Assembly: GCA_016787725.1 (NCBI GenBank)
Contig: JAEUTZ010000025.1
Coordinates: 62,001 to 126,000, forward strand
Length of the DNA: 64,000 nucleotides
Source of the DNA: Cyclobacteriaceae bacterium
Lineage (GTDB): Bacteria > Bacteroidota > Bacteroidia > Cytophagales > Cyclobacteriaceae
Direction: 5' to 3'
The notes beneath the pieces are model-generated. The model was not told the origin of the DNA, searched no databases, and saw only the letters and a program-made list of their open reading frames with translations. Shown here one piece after another: positions 41,167 to 49,252 of the stretch. The translations under genes were made by a program, and so were the position numbers. Each line of letters opens with the position of its first letter. Position 1 is the stretch's first letter.

Positions 41167-41709
41167 TTAGCCTTTTGTGAGCTCAGCATTGATATGAATC
41201 TTCACATCTTCGCTCACTACCATACCACCTGCCTCAGTCAAAGCGTTCCAGTTCAAGCCAAAGTCCTTACGATTAATTTTTCCGTTAATCTCGAAGCCGG
41301 CTTTCGTATTGCCCCACGGGTCAACCATCGTTCCGCCAAATTCGGCATCCAATACAACGGCCTTGGTAGTACCGCGTAAGGTTAAAGCACCCTCCAGTTT
41401 GTAGTTAGTACCGGTAGTTTTCTTTAATGTTCCGACAAAGTCAATGGTAGGATATTGTTCGGCAGCAAAAAAGTCGGGCGATTTCAGGTGTGCGTCCCGA
41501 TCGTTTTGATTCGTATCAATGCTGTTTACATCCAGGTTGAAAGTAACGGCTGCGCCATCAAAATTTTCCGTTTCGCTTTCTACACTGCCGCTGAATTTTT
41601 TGAAGAACCCGGTAACAGTGCTGATTACGAGGTGCTTTACTTTGAATTGTACTTCGGTATGGGTAGTATCGATTCCCCACTTGGTTGTTGTTAACGTTGC
41701 TGTTGACAT
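41167..41709 (-). CDS. YceI-family lipid-binding protein, no signal peptide
   Basis: 180 residues, one YceI lipocalin-like barrel: TKWGIDTTHTEVQFKVKHLVISTVTGFFKKFSG, FDGAAVTFNLDVNSIDTNQNDRDAHLKSPDFFAAEQYPTIDFV, LEGALTLRGTTKAVVLDAEFGG and GFEINGKINRKDFGLNWN. Members bind polyisoprenoid lipids, usually in the periplasm, but this one has no export signal and is probably cytoplasmic. A further 12 basic residues are open upstream, but the ATG used is 54 nt from the promoter boxes and opens the domain directly. Confidence 0.92.
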   Translation of the reverse strand: MSTATLTTTKWGIDTTHTEVQFKVKHLVISTVTGFFKKFSGSVESETENFDGAAVTFNLDVNSIDTNQNDRDAHLKSPDFFAAEQYPTIDFVGTLKKTTGTNYKLEGALTLRGTTKAVVLDAEFGGTMVDPWGNTKAGFEINGKINRKDFGLNWNALTEAGGMVVSEDVKIHINAELTKG

Positions 41710-41768
41710 AATTTTAGTTTTTGTTTGTTGCTTTTTTGAAGACAATCAAGTTTGTCCTGATTGCGAAG

Positions 41769-41797
41769 CAAAGGTAGTTTGGACGTTGCCCAAGCAA
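41769..41797 (-). promoter_or_regulatory. Probable promoter for yceI
   Basis: On the minus strand TACCTTTG (41776-41769) is preceded 18 nt upstream by TTG (41797-41795). Leader about 50 nt before the yceI ATG. The -7 box is a full match to TAnnTTTG. Confidence 0.5.
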
Positions 41798-41895
41798 CTT
41801 GAACCAGGTTAAGAAAGGGAAGGAATTGTCTTGAACTGGATTAAGTTATCATAGAATAGTCAACACGAATAAAATTCGTTACCTGTTTACAATGA

Positions 41896-42480
41896 TCAAC
41901 TACTTCGTTTACGTCTTATTTTACTCAGAAATTCGGGAGTAATGCCCAGGTAGGAGGCGATGTATTTTAACGGTACATATTGTTCCAGTTGGGGGTACCG
42001 CTTCTGAAAGTTGTTGTACCGGGTTTCCGCGGGTAATGAGAAGGCTTCAATAATGCGTTTTTGATGGGTAACCAACGAATTTTGGAACATGATCCGAAAG
42101 TAGCGTTCGAATTTTGGGAAGCGCAACATCAGTTCTTCCATGCGTAAATGAGGTAATAATAATACTTCACTGTCTGCCAGAGCGCGGGTGGTATAAATTG
42201 AGGGTTGTTGGGTTGTCAGGCTATGCAAGTCGCCCGTCCACCACCCCGCTGTTGCAAATTGAATTACCTGATCATTGCCTTCCTTGTTTGTGTAATACGT
42301 CATCAGGCAGCCGGAGATCACATGGATAAAGTGGTGGGTAATTTCCCCTGACTTTTCGATAAATTCACCTTGCTTCAGTTTTTGGGGATTCAATAGGGAG
42401 ACAAAATACTGTTCTTCTTCCAGCGTGGGGGTAATGTTTTTATGGATTTGAATCAGAATCTGTTGAAGTAAATTTGCCAT
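41896..42480 (-). CDS. Crp/Fnr-family transcriptional regulator
   Basis: 194 residues: a cyclic-nucleotide-binding-like domain (LNPQKLKQGEFIEKSGEITHHFIHVISGCLMTYYTNKEGNDQVIQFATAGWWTGD) and a C-terminal helix-turn-helix (VPLKYIASYLGITPEFLSKIRRK). It lacks the cysteines of Fnr and a clear RxA phosphate-binding motif, so the ligand is unknown; Bacteroidota carry many such orphan Crp relatives. It lies upstream of, and on the same strand as, the yceI gene but has a separate promoter region between them. Confidence 0.9.
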   Translation of the reverse strand: MANLLQQILIQIHKNITPTLEEEQYFVSLLNPQKLKQGEFIEKSGEITHHFIHVISGCLMTYYTNKEGNDQVIQFATAGWWTGDLHSLTTQQPSIYTTRALADSEVLLLPHLRMEELMLRFPKFERYFRIMFQNSLVTHQKRIIEAFSLPAETRYNNFQKRYPQLEQYVPLKYIASYLGITPEFLSKIRRKRSS

Positions 42481-42640
42481 GCCCTAAAACGTCTTGTGCC
42501 AAAGATCACCAATTCTTACTACCAAAAAAACTGCAATGGCATACTTTGACCTGACCGAAACGGAATGCATGGTGTTATTACCATGAATCACTGATTAAAT
42601 AAAATGTAAAGGATCTGCAGAATGCTTTTACCTTTGACTC

Positions 42641-43126
42641 ATGGATTTAAATCGTTTTCGCGAAAAGGCAAAGAATAAATCTGTTGAGAACAGGAAATTC
42701 TTACAATCCATAAAGAAAATGGATGCAAGGGCAGTGGACGATGCTTTCCATGATATGCACGAGGAGGTCTTTGAAGAAATTGATTGCTTAACGTGTGCCA
42801 ACTGCTGCAAAACCACCAGTCCGATTTTTTATCAAACCGATATTGAGCGGGCAGCGAAAGCCCTGCGCATGAAACCCGGAGATTTCATTGAACAATACCT
42901 GCGGGTAGATGAAGATAAAGACTATGTGTTGAAATCTTCACCATGTCCTTTTCTGGATACAGACAACTATTGTCGTGTGTACAGCAGTCGACCGAAAGCG
43001 TGTCGTGAGTATCCCCACACCAATCGTAAAAAAATGGTGCAGATTATGGATCTTACCTATAAAAATACGTTGGTTTGTCCAGCCGTGTTGGAAATGGTAG
43101 AACGTTTAAAGAAAGTGGGATTATGA
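42641..43126 (+). CDS. YkgJ-family cysteine-cluster protein (putative metal-binding)
   Basis: 161 residues with the YkgJ cysteine pattern: Cys49, Cys52, Cys55, Cys56 (CLTCANCC), Cys102 (SPCPFLD), Cys111 (YCRVYSSRPKACREYP) and Cys121, the ligands of a zinc or iron-sulfur site. Function unknown in the family. A TACCTTTG box ends 4 nt before the ATG, so the mRNA would be leaderless or nearly so. The stop overlaps the next start (ATGA). Confidence 0.9.
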   Translation: MDLNRFREKAKNKSVENRKFLQSIKKMDARAVDDAFHDMHEEVFEEIDCLTCANCCKTTSPIFYQTDIERAAKALRMKPGDFIEQYLRVDEDKDYVLKSSPCPFLDTDNYCRVYSSRPKACREYPHTNRKKMVQIMDLTYKNTLVCPAVLEMVERLKKVGL

Positions 43127-44256
43127 AAATGAAATTTTGGTGCATTATGATTTTCCTGACGGGCGTTTCCAACGCTTTACTCAGCCAAATTCGCATCCGG
43201 GAAACAGGTGTAAAAATCGGAGTATTGCCTACCGGTAAGCTAAATACCATTACCGATGTTAAAGGAGTTAAAGTTGGACACGTTACTTTGACCAAAGGCA
43301 GTCAGGTGCGTACGGGTGTAACCGCCATCCTTCCACATGACGGAAATATCTTTCAAGCAAAAGTGCCGGCTGCCCTCTATGTGGGCAATGGATTTGGTAA
43401 GTTGGCTGGAATCACCCAGGTACAAGAGCTGGGTAATATCGAGACTCCAATCGTGCTCACCAATACATTGGGAGTAGCGACAGCATTGGATGCCGTGATA
43501 GCTTATACCCTGCAACAGAAAGGCAATGAAACAGTCCAGTCGGTGAATGCGGTGGTTGGCGAGACCAACGATGGCTATCTGAATGATATTCGTGGTCAAC
43601 ATGTAACGAAGGAACATGTTTTAGAAGCCATCCGCATTGCGCAAACGGGCGCGGTTACCGAAGGGAACGTGGGTGCTGGCACCGGAACAGTCTGTTTTGG
43701 ATTTAAGGGAGGAATTGGAACGGCCTCCCGTGTATTACCCGATCCATTGGGTGGCTATACGGTTGGCGTCTTAGTGCAAACCAATTTTGGTGGGGTGCTG
43801 CAAATTGATGGGGTACCGGTTGGTGAGGAATTGAAACAGTATTACCTCAGCGAACAACTGATGGACAAGGCGGATGGTTCGTGCATGATCGTGGTGGCAA
43901 CCGATGCACCGGTAGAGGCCAGAAATCTGGAGCGCATGGCTCAACGTGCTATTATGGGATTGGCGAGAACCGGAGGCATCGGTTCGAATGGAAGTGGTGA
44001 CTATGTAATTGCGTTTTCTACCGAACCTTCCTTGCGTATAAAACATGAATCTTCGGAACGTACTCAAGCTGCGACCACCCTTCGCAACGATGCCATGTCA
44101 CCACTTTTCATGGCGGTGATCGAAGCAACCGAAGAGGCCATAATTAATTCCCTCTTTATGGCCGAGACTATAAAAGGAAAAGATGGTCATATAGTGAAGG
44201 CGATTCCTAGGGATGAGGTAATAAAAATTCTAAAGAAACATGAGGCCATCAAATAA
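43123..44256 (+). CDS. P1-family (DmpA/S58) aminopeptidase, exported
   Basis: 377 residues. A signal peptide (MKMKFWCIMIFLTGVSNALLS) is followed by IRETGVKIGVLPTGKLNTITDVKGVKVGHVTL, the family start. The autocleavage and nucleophile site is GSNGSGDYVIAFST with Ser291; members cut themselves before this serine to form the active alpha-beta enzyme. Known members are D-aminopeptidases or beta-aminopeptidases. Its start is inside the stop of the YkgJ gene. The 16 codons that extend the frame upstream lie wholly within that gene. Confidence 0.92.
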   Translation: MKMKFWCIMIFLTGVSNALLSQIRIRETGVKIGVLPTGKLNTITDVKGVKVGHVTLTKGSQVRTGVTAILPHDGNIFQAKVPAALYVGNGFGKLAGITQVQELGNIETPIVLTNTLGVATALDAVIAYTLQQKGNETVQSVNAVVGETNDGYLNDIRGQHVTKEHVLEAIRIAQTGAVTEGNVGAGTGTVCFGFKGGIGTASRVLPDPLGGYTVGVLVQTNFGGVLQIDGVPVGEELKQYYLSEQLMDKADGSCMIVVATDAPVEARNLERMAQRAIMGLARTGGIGSNGSGDYVIAFSTEPSLRIKHESSERTQAATTLRNDAMSPLFMAVIEATEEAIINSLFMAETIKGKDGHIVKAIPRDEVIKILKKHEAIK

Positions 44257-44257
44257 C

Positions 44258-45076
44258 ATGTATTCCTATTTTAATAATGAATTTTTACCGATTGAACAGA
44301 CTTTTGTTCATATCAGTGATCTGGCTACCCAACGCGGCTACGGTATTTTTGATTTTTTTAAAGTAGTAAACGGCAAACCATTATTCATTAAAGAGTATCT
44401 GGATCGGTTTTACTATTCAGCCGATACCATGCGCTTGCCGGTTTCGCTTACGCGAACAGAACTAAAAGAGGTAATCACACAGTTGATCAATAGAAATGGT
44501 CAGGCTGATGCCGGTATCAAGATGATTCTTACTGGGGGATATTCGCCAGATGGGTATGAGATCGCCAAACCCAATCTGATCGTCTCACAGCATCCACTTA
44601 CCCTGCCAGGACCGGCCGTCCTGGAAAAGGGCATTAAAGTAATTACGTACGAGTACGTGCGGGATATACCGCACGTGAAGACGATCAACTACATTATGGG
44701 TATCTGGTTGCAGCAAAAGGTAAAGGAGCACCAGGCGGCCGATGTTCTTTATCACATGAATGGTCAGGTCTCGGAATTTCCACGGTGTAATATATTTATA
44801 GTAAACGGGCAGAATGAGGTGCTAACTCCTGCATCACGTGTGCTGCACGGTATAACCCGAAAGAATATTCTAAAGCTTTCCGGCAAGCCATTCGTTGTTC
44901 GGGAGGCCGAGGTAGGATTGGAAGATGTGTATGCAGCCAATGAAGTTTTTTTAACCAGTACCACCAAGCGGATATTGCCTATTATTCAGGTCGATGACAA
45001 AGTGATAGGATCGGGCAAACCGGGCCCTGTTTCTCTGGCAATTTTGGATAAAATGTTAGAAATGGAGCTGGAATGA
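44258..45076 (+). CDS. Class IV (fold-type IV PLP) aminotransferase
   Basis: 272 residues related to branched-chain and D-amino-acid aminotransferases. The PLP lysine is Lys141 in HVKTINYIMG; SEFPRCNIFIVNG has the glutamate near the ring nitrogen, and TPASRVLHGITRK and VYAANEVFLTSTTKRILPI are the usual phosphate-cup segments. The arginine pattern needed to tell L- from D-specific enzymes is not clear by eye. It starts 1 nt after the peptidase stop, forming a three-gene unit with it and the YkgJ gene. Upstream in-frame codons would overlap the peptidase. Confidence 0.9.
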   Translation: MYSYFNNEFLPIEQTFVHISDLATQRGYGIFDFFKVVNGKPLFIKEYLDRFYYSADTMRLPVSLTRTELKEVITQLINRNGQADAGIKMILTGGYSPDGYEIAKPNLIVSQHPLTLPGPAVLEKGIKVITYEYVRDIPHVKTINYIMGIWLQQKVKEHQAADVLYHMNGQVSEFPRCNIFIVNGQNEVLTPASRVLHGITRKNILKLSGKPFVVREAEVGLEDVYAANEVFLTSTTKRILPIIQVDDKVIGSGKPGPVSLAILDKMLEMELE

Positions 45077-45136
45077 GGCATTTTATATTTATAATATATA
45101 AATACGTTTCGTTTTTTGTGTTGTATAACTAATGGT

Positions 45137-45370
45137 ATGGCAACATTCACCAGTACACTCCCAGATAACCTCCTTAAGTTATTAGCTGAAAAAGCGGAAG
45201 CGCTTTCCGTTCCAAAGAATAAGCTAATTGAAAATGCTCTTCGTTTGTATCTTGAGCATCTTGAAAAGGCTGAATACATCAAGTCGTATAAGCGAGCCGC
45301 GCAAGACAAAGAGGTGATGGAGATTGCAGAAGAGGGATTGGCTGAGTATCTCAAGCAATTGAGTAAATGA
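45137..45370 (+). CDS. Ribbon-helix-helix antitoxin
   Basis: 77 residues. The N-terminus ATFTSTLPDNLLKLLAEKAEALSVPKNKLIENALRLYLEHLEKAE is a ribbon-helix-helix DNA-binding domain; the C-terminal part is charged and helical (KRAAQDKEVMEIAEEGLAEYLKQL), suitable for binding a MazF-type toxin. Its stop overlaps the toxin start (ATGA). Seven upstream codons are open but start from an unlikely position. The antitoxin appears intact while its partner is broken. Confidence 0.88.
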   Translation: MATFTSTLPDNLLKLLAEKAEALSVPKNKLIENALRLYLEHLEKAEYIKSYKRAAQDKEVMEIAEEGLAEYLKQLSK

Positions 45371-45697
45371 AGCAGGGTGAGATCTGGAATGCTGATTTAA
45401 ATCCAGTGAAGGGAAGCGAGCAATCGGGCTTTCGGCCTGTCGTTATGCTCAGCGGCAATCTGTTAAATGAGCATCTTTCAGTCGTGATTATTGTCCCACT
45501 TACTTCTCAAATAAACAAGTATAAGGGAAACCCCATCTTGATTCCTTCAAAATTGAATGGGTTAAAGAAAGAATCCGAGATGTTGATATTTTATATGACC
45601 TGTTTCGAAGGATAGATTGCTTGAAAGAATGGGATCAATTGATCCTTCGCAACTGGAACAGGCGTTGAAAACCTTAACAGATATTTTGAAGTACTAG
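45367..45697 (+). pseudogene. MazF/PemK-type toxin, frameshifted near residue 78
   Basis: The frame from ATG gives the MazF N-terminus (MKQGEIWNADLNPVKGSEQSGFRPVVMLSGNLLNEHLSVVIIVPLTSQ) but stops after 82 residues at FYMTCFEG. The +1 frame continues without stop from about 45604 as PVSKDRLLERMGSIDPSQLEQ to ALKTLTDILKY, ending at TAG 45695-45697. That is the normal MazF C-terminus, with the conserved SKDRL and IDPSQL segments. A 2-bp loss around ATATGACC (45595-45602) would restore IRPVSKDRL. The endoribonuclease is probably inactive, since its C-terminal helix is cut off. It could also be a sequencing error. Confidence 0.85.
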
Positions 45698-45701
45698 CGC
45701 A

Positions 45702-46475
45702 TTAATATTTCTCAAACTCCAGAATGAGGTGCTTGCCCAGGAGAATATCCAGCGAAATGTTTAACCTGAAAATCGATTGGTAGATAGCTGCATGGGCGGG
45801 ATCAGCGTTCACCTGTCTTCGCATCGCTTTTCGATTGATGAGGTAAAGGGCCGGATAGAATAAAAGCAATAACCAGAAAGAAGTAGAACTGTGTTTGGTT
45901 GGATGTACGGCTTTTAGCTGGAGCTTGTTAAGCGCTGCCATCGTACGAATTCGCAAGACCCCACTGATGAATAATTTACTAAAGTAACCAGCGTGATGAT
46001 CCCATTTCGTATAGGCATTTAATTCATTGGGGGCTGGGGCGCCATAGTGTTCGCTTTCCATCAGGAATTGCGAAAACCGACTCCGTAAGGAGGAGCTATT
46101 GGGGGTCGTCAGAATGAACCGGCCACCGGGTTTAAGAATTCGTGCCGTCTCCTGAAACAGAAATAATTGATTTGGTAAATGCTCAATCGTTTCACAACAG
46201 ATCACAAAATCCATGGACTGTTCAGCGATTGGAAATTTTTCCTGGAGGTCGATTCGTTGTACCGGGGATTTGGCAAACCGGTTTTGTTCGGGAAACAGAT
46301 CAAAGAGTTTTACATTCGCATTTATCTGTTCAAATAAGCTGGCAATGTAACCCCGACCGGTTGACAGATCACAAACCACTTTGTTTTGAAGTTCCAACCG
46401 GTGTTGTTGCGTGTAGCTACGAAAAAAGGTCAACGTTGCCTCGCGTGTATGATCTACATCCGGAAAATCAGTCAT
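45702..46475 (-). CDS. Class I SAM-dependent methyltransferase
   Basis: 257 residues. The Rossmann motif I is VVCDLSTGRGYIASLF, slightly unusual with S-T in place of the usual G-x-G start; motif II VKLFDL, motif IV FVICCETIEHLPN and the post-IV ILKPGGRFILTTPN are typical. The C-terminal half has a hydrophobic pair of helices (STSFWLLLLFYPALYLIN), suggesting membrane attachment. It overlaps the kdsB gene by 8 bp, so a role in lipopolysaccharide or other envelope methylation is plausible but not shown. Confidence 0.88.
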   Translation of the reverse strand: MTDFPDVDHTREATLTFFRSYTQQHRLELQNKVVCDLSTGRGYIASLFEQINANVKLFDLFPEQNRFAKSPVQRIDLQEKFPIAEQSMDFVICCETIEHLPNQLFLFQETARILKPGGRFILTTPNSSSLRSRFSQFLMESEHYGAPAPNELNAYTKWDHHAGYFSKLFISGVLRIRTMAALNKLQLKAVHPTKHSSTSFWLLLLFYPALYLINRKAMRRQVNADPAHAAIYQSIFRLNISLDILLGKHLILEFEKY

Positions 46476-47214
46476 GATTAATTCTCAGGTAATGCCGTGC
46501 CTGTTCCAGATCTTCCGGGGTGTCTATGCCTACCGTTTCAAGGGAAGTCTCGGCCACTTTTATTTTATATCCGTTTTCAAGCCACCGCAATTGTTCTAAG
46601 GATTCTGCACGCTCTAATGTTGAAGGCTTTAATTGTGTGATCTTTTCCAGGATATCGGTGCGATAAGCATAGAGGCCAATGTGTTTGTAATAATGATGTA
46701 GGTGTACCCAATCGGTTTCTTTTCCGCGCCAATAGGGTATGGGCGACCGGCTGAAGTACAAGGCTTCATGATGCTTATTGAAAATGACTTTCACCAGATT
46801 GGGGTTCAATAATTGCTCTTGTGACTCCAGCCGTTTTATCAGGGTTGCCAATTCTGTTTTCCCATCCAGCATGGAGGCCAGGAGCTCAATTTGCTGTGGC
46901 GCAATAAAGGGCTCGTCCCCCTGAATGTTGATTACGTAATCGTACTTGGCTTCTTGTTTTGAAAGAACTTCATAACAGCGATCTGTTCCACTGGGATGCA
47001 AATCGGAGGTCATGCAAACTGTACCGCCAAAGTCATTTACATGATCAAAAATGATCGGGTGATCGGTGGCTACAATTACCTGACTAAGTTCTTCACACTT
47101 TTTTGCCTGCTGATAAACTCTTTTGATCATCGACTGACCGCCCAGATCAGCCAATGGTTTGGCCGGGAAACGCGAAGAAGCATACCGCGCTGGAATGATT
47201 CCGAGTATCTTCAT
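46468..47214 (-). CDS. kdsB: 3-deoxy-manno-octulosonate cytidylyltransferase
   Basis: 248 residues. IPARYASSRFPAKPLADLGG is the KdsB nucleotide-binding start; INIQGDEPFI and YFSRSPIPYWR carry further conserved residues. It activates Kdo as CMP-Kdo for lipopolysaccharide inner-core synthesis in the cytoplasm. Start overlaps the nfeD stop (ATGA) and the end overlaps the methyltransferase, making one three-gene transcript. Confidence 0.96.
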   Translation of the reverse strand: MKILGIIPARYASSRFPAKPLADLGGQSMIKRVYQQAKKCEELSQVIVATDHPIIFDHVNDFGGTVCMTSDLHPSGTDRCYEVLSKQEAKYDYVINIQGDEPFIAPQQIELLASMLDGKTELATLIKRLESQEQLLNPNLVKVIFNKHHEALYFSRSPIPYWRGKETDWVHLHHYYKHIGLYAYRTDILEKITQLKPSTLERAESLEQLRWLENGYKIKVAETSLETVGIDTPEDLEQARHYLRINHD

Positions 47215-48542
47215 TCTACCTTTTTTACTTTAAGGGTAACACCTTCCGTTCCGATAACTTCAATGGCACTATCCTTTTCGATAAAATCGCCCCGGGTAAA
47301 GGCATCATAGATTTGACCCTCGATCAATACTTTGCCACTGGGGCGTAAAATAGTTTGTGCTTTGCCCTTTTTATTTATCAGGTTTTGACTGAATGAATTA
47401 ACGGTGTATCCGCTGGAAGAATCCTGGGTGTCCATCAGGGCTATCCGTTTAAATGCCTTGGTTTCGGCAAGCTTCGCTCCACCAAAAAACAAGAGTACCA
47501 GTCCACCGGCCAGCGCTCCAACGGTGGTAAAGGTAGCCACAATGATATCTCCCAGGGGAACGAATTCGAAATTGAAGAAATCATTATTGAGCATAATCAA
47601 CACGAGCGACACCACGGTAAGGGCGATTCCACTGATGCCGGCAATTCCAAATCCAGGGATTACAAATACTTCAGCCAGCACAAGCAAGACTCCGACAAAA
47701 AGGGCAATGATTTCCCAATAGTCAGCTAGTCCATTGAGGTAATAGGGCACCAGATACAAAACCAATGCTGTAATTGCTGCAATCAAAGGAAATCCGACAC
47801 CCGGAGTTTGCAATTCAAAATAAATTCCACCGATGATGACCAGGATAAGGATGCCGCTGATGAAGGGGTTCAGAAAGATGGCAATGATTTTCTCGGTGGT
47901 GCCTAGTGTAAAAGTTTCAAGAGTATAGGATTCAATCTTGTTCAGTTTCAAAATTTCCTCAATGGACTCCACTTTGCCTTCGCAATATCCGTTGTCAATG
48001 GCTTCTGAAGTAGTGAAGGTGATTACTTTTCCAGCCTGTTTCACGCTATCGATTACTACATTTTCATCAACCATCCCTTCAGCAATGCGTGGATCGCGGC
48101 CATTTTCTTCCGCAGTAGAGCGCATAATGGAGCGCATGTAGGATTGATACTTGTCAGGTGCGGCACCGCCACTTCCGTCTACGACCGTGGCTGCACCAAT
48201 GGTGGCTCCGGGTGCCATGTAAATGCTATCGCAGGCAATGGAGATTAAAGCTCCGGCAGAGGCGGCATCAGAATTGACAAAAACCCACACCGGAATTTTT
48301 ACATCCATAATCAAGTCAACTATTTCCTTTGCATCATTCAACGCTCCACCAAATGTGTCCATGTCCACAATAATGATTTCTGATTTTGACTCGGCTGCGT
48401 AGTCCAGAGCGAGTTTAACATAGCGAGACATGCGGGGGTCAATTTCAGCTTTGATTTCCATGACCAGCACTTTCTTCTTCTCCTGGGCAATTCCCAGCCC
48501 CGTAATCAAGCCTAACAAGCATGTTAAAAGCAGCGTCCGCAT
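47211..48542 (-). CDS. NfeD/ClpP-class membrane serine protease
   Basis: 443 residues. Signal peptide (MRTLLLTCLLGLITGLGIA), a ClpP-like protease domain with VNSDAASAGALIS (nucleophile Ser95) and DKYQSYMRSIM (candidate general-base Lys131), four to five hydrophobic helices (residues 220-330) and a C-terminal OB domain (GKAQTILRPSGKVLIEGQIYDAFTRGDFIEKDSAIEVI). This is the long NfeD1b-type protein, usually linked to stomatin-like partners in membrane protein turnover; no stomatin gene is seen here. First gene of the kdsB transcript. Confidence 0.92.
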   Translation of the reverse strand: MRTLLLTCLLGLITGLGIAQEKKKVLVMEIKAEIDPRMSRYVKLALDYAAESKSEIIIVDMDTFGGALNDAKEIVDLIMDVKIPVWVFVNSDAASAGALISIACDSIYMAPGATIGAATVVDGSGGAAPDKYQSYMRSIMRSTAEENGRDPRIAEGMVDENVVIDSVKQAGKVITFTTSEAIDNGYCEGKVESIEEILKLNKIESYTLETFTLGTTEKIIAIFLNPFISGILILVIIGGIYFELQTPGVGFPLIAAITALVLYLVPYYLNGLADYWEIIALFVGVLLVLAEVFVIPGFGIAGISGIALTVVSLVLIMLNNDFFNFEFVPLGDIIVATFTTVGALAGGLVLLFFGGAKLAETKAFKRIALMDTQDSSSGYTVNSFSQNLINKKGKAQTILRPSGKVLIEGQIYDAFTRGDFIEKDSAIEVIGTEGVTLKVKKVE

Positions 48543-48550
48543 GGTTTATT

Positions 48551-48570
48551 GTATTTTTGTATAAAAATAC
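48551..48570. promoter_or_regulatory. AT-rich inverted repeat in the nfeD/DUF4905 divergent promoter
   Basis: GTATTTTT (48551-48558) and AAAAATAC (48563-48570) form an 8-bp perfect inverted repeat around a 4-nt spacer. The plus strand contains TATTTTTG (48552-48559), a full -7 match, which would place the transcription start before the TTG at 48578. Could serve both directions. Confidence 0.4.
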
Positions 48571-48577
48571 TAAAGTC

Positions 48578-49249
48578 TTGGTTGAAAATACCCGCGTTAC
48601 GCTTTCTCTGAATCCGGAAGAATTGATTTGGAATCTGATGCCGGTTCCCGGAAAGCCGTGGATGGTGGTGGAGGTAAGAAGTGAACAAAGACGAAAGGTT
48701 CATTTTTTGTGTTGGGACTACCGGACGAACAGCCAAGTCTGGCAGACGGAAAAACTCCCGGAATCATGGTGGATTACGTTGATCTCCGTTGGGGATGAAG
48801 TTGTTTTGCTAAAGATTTTTGAGAGCACCGAGAATCCCGATCGAACACGGTGGTATCCGATTTCGGTATTAACCGGCACTGCATTGCCAATGCCTCCTCA
48901 TCTTAAACAGAACTATACGATCGAACTGATTCGTCCGTTTCAATTCCTGGCAGGAGAATCCGATTTTGACAAAGTGAAAAGCTTTTTAACCGAGCAGGTC
49001 AATTGTACTCCGGTATTGGGTCTCGAGTACCTGGAATTTCAGAACTTGATTTTTATTTCCTTTTATCATGGGAATCCGGCTGAATTTGCCAATACGCTTG
49101 CGGTTTTTTCAATTCAAGGCAGCCTGCAATGGCAGGAAAGAATTGGCATGAATTTGAAAGGGATTGGTGTAAATACGTTTTTCCTTGTGGCTGATCGAAT
49201 ATTTTTTGTAAAGAACAAGTCAGAATTGGTAACTTTTCGCATTGTTTAA
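48578..49249 (+). CDS. DUF4905-type protein
   Basis: About 223 residues. The core VTLSLNPEELIWNLMPVPGKPWMVVEVR..VHFLCWDYRTNSQVWQTEKLPESWWITLISVGDEVVLL has alternating short strands, as in a small propeller-like fold; it matches what I know as DUF4905, a Bacteroidota family of unknown function. The start is uncertain: an ATG at 48521 extends it by 19 residues but overlaps nfeD and crosses the inverted repeat with its -7 box. First gene of the LysM-OmpA-TIGR02757 operon; the LysM gene follows 3 nt after. Confidence 0.7.
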   Translation: MVENTRVTLSLNPEELIWNLMPVPGKPWMVVEVRSEQRRKVHFLCWDYRTNSQVWQTEKLPESWWITLISVGDEVVLLKIFESTENPDRTRWYPISVLTGTALPMPPHLKQNYTIELIRPFQFLAGESDFDKVKSFLTEQVNCTPVLGLEYLEFQNLIFISFYHGNPAEFANTLAVFSIQGSLQWQERIGMNLKGIGVNTFFLVADRIFFVKNKSELVTFRIV

Positions 49250-49252
49250 GCT

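Noticed and set aside
45590-45620. Programmed ribosomal frameshift in the MazF gene
   Set aside because: There is no slippery run, and correct reading needs a change equal to a 2-bp loss, which fits mutation or a sequencing error better.
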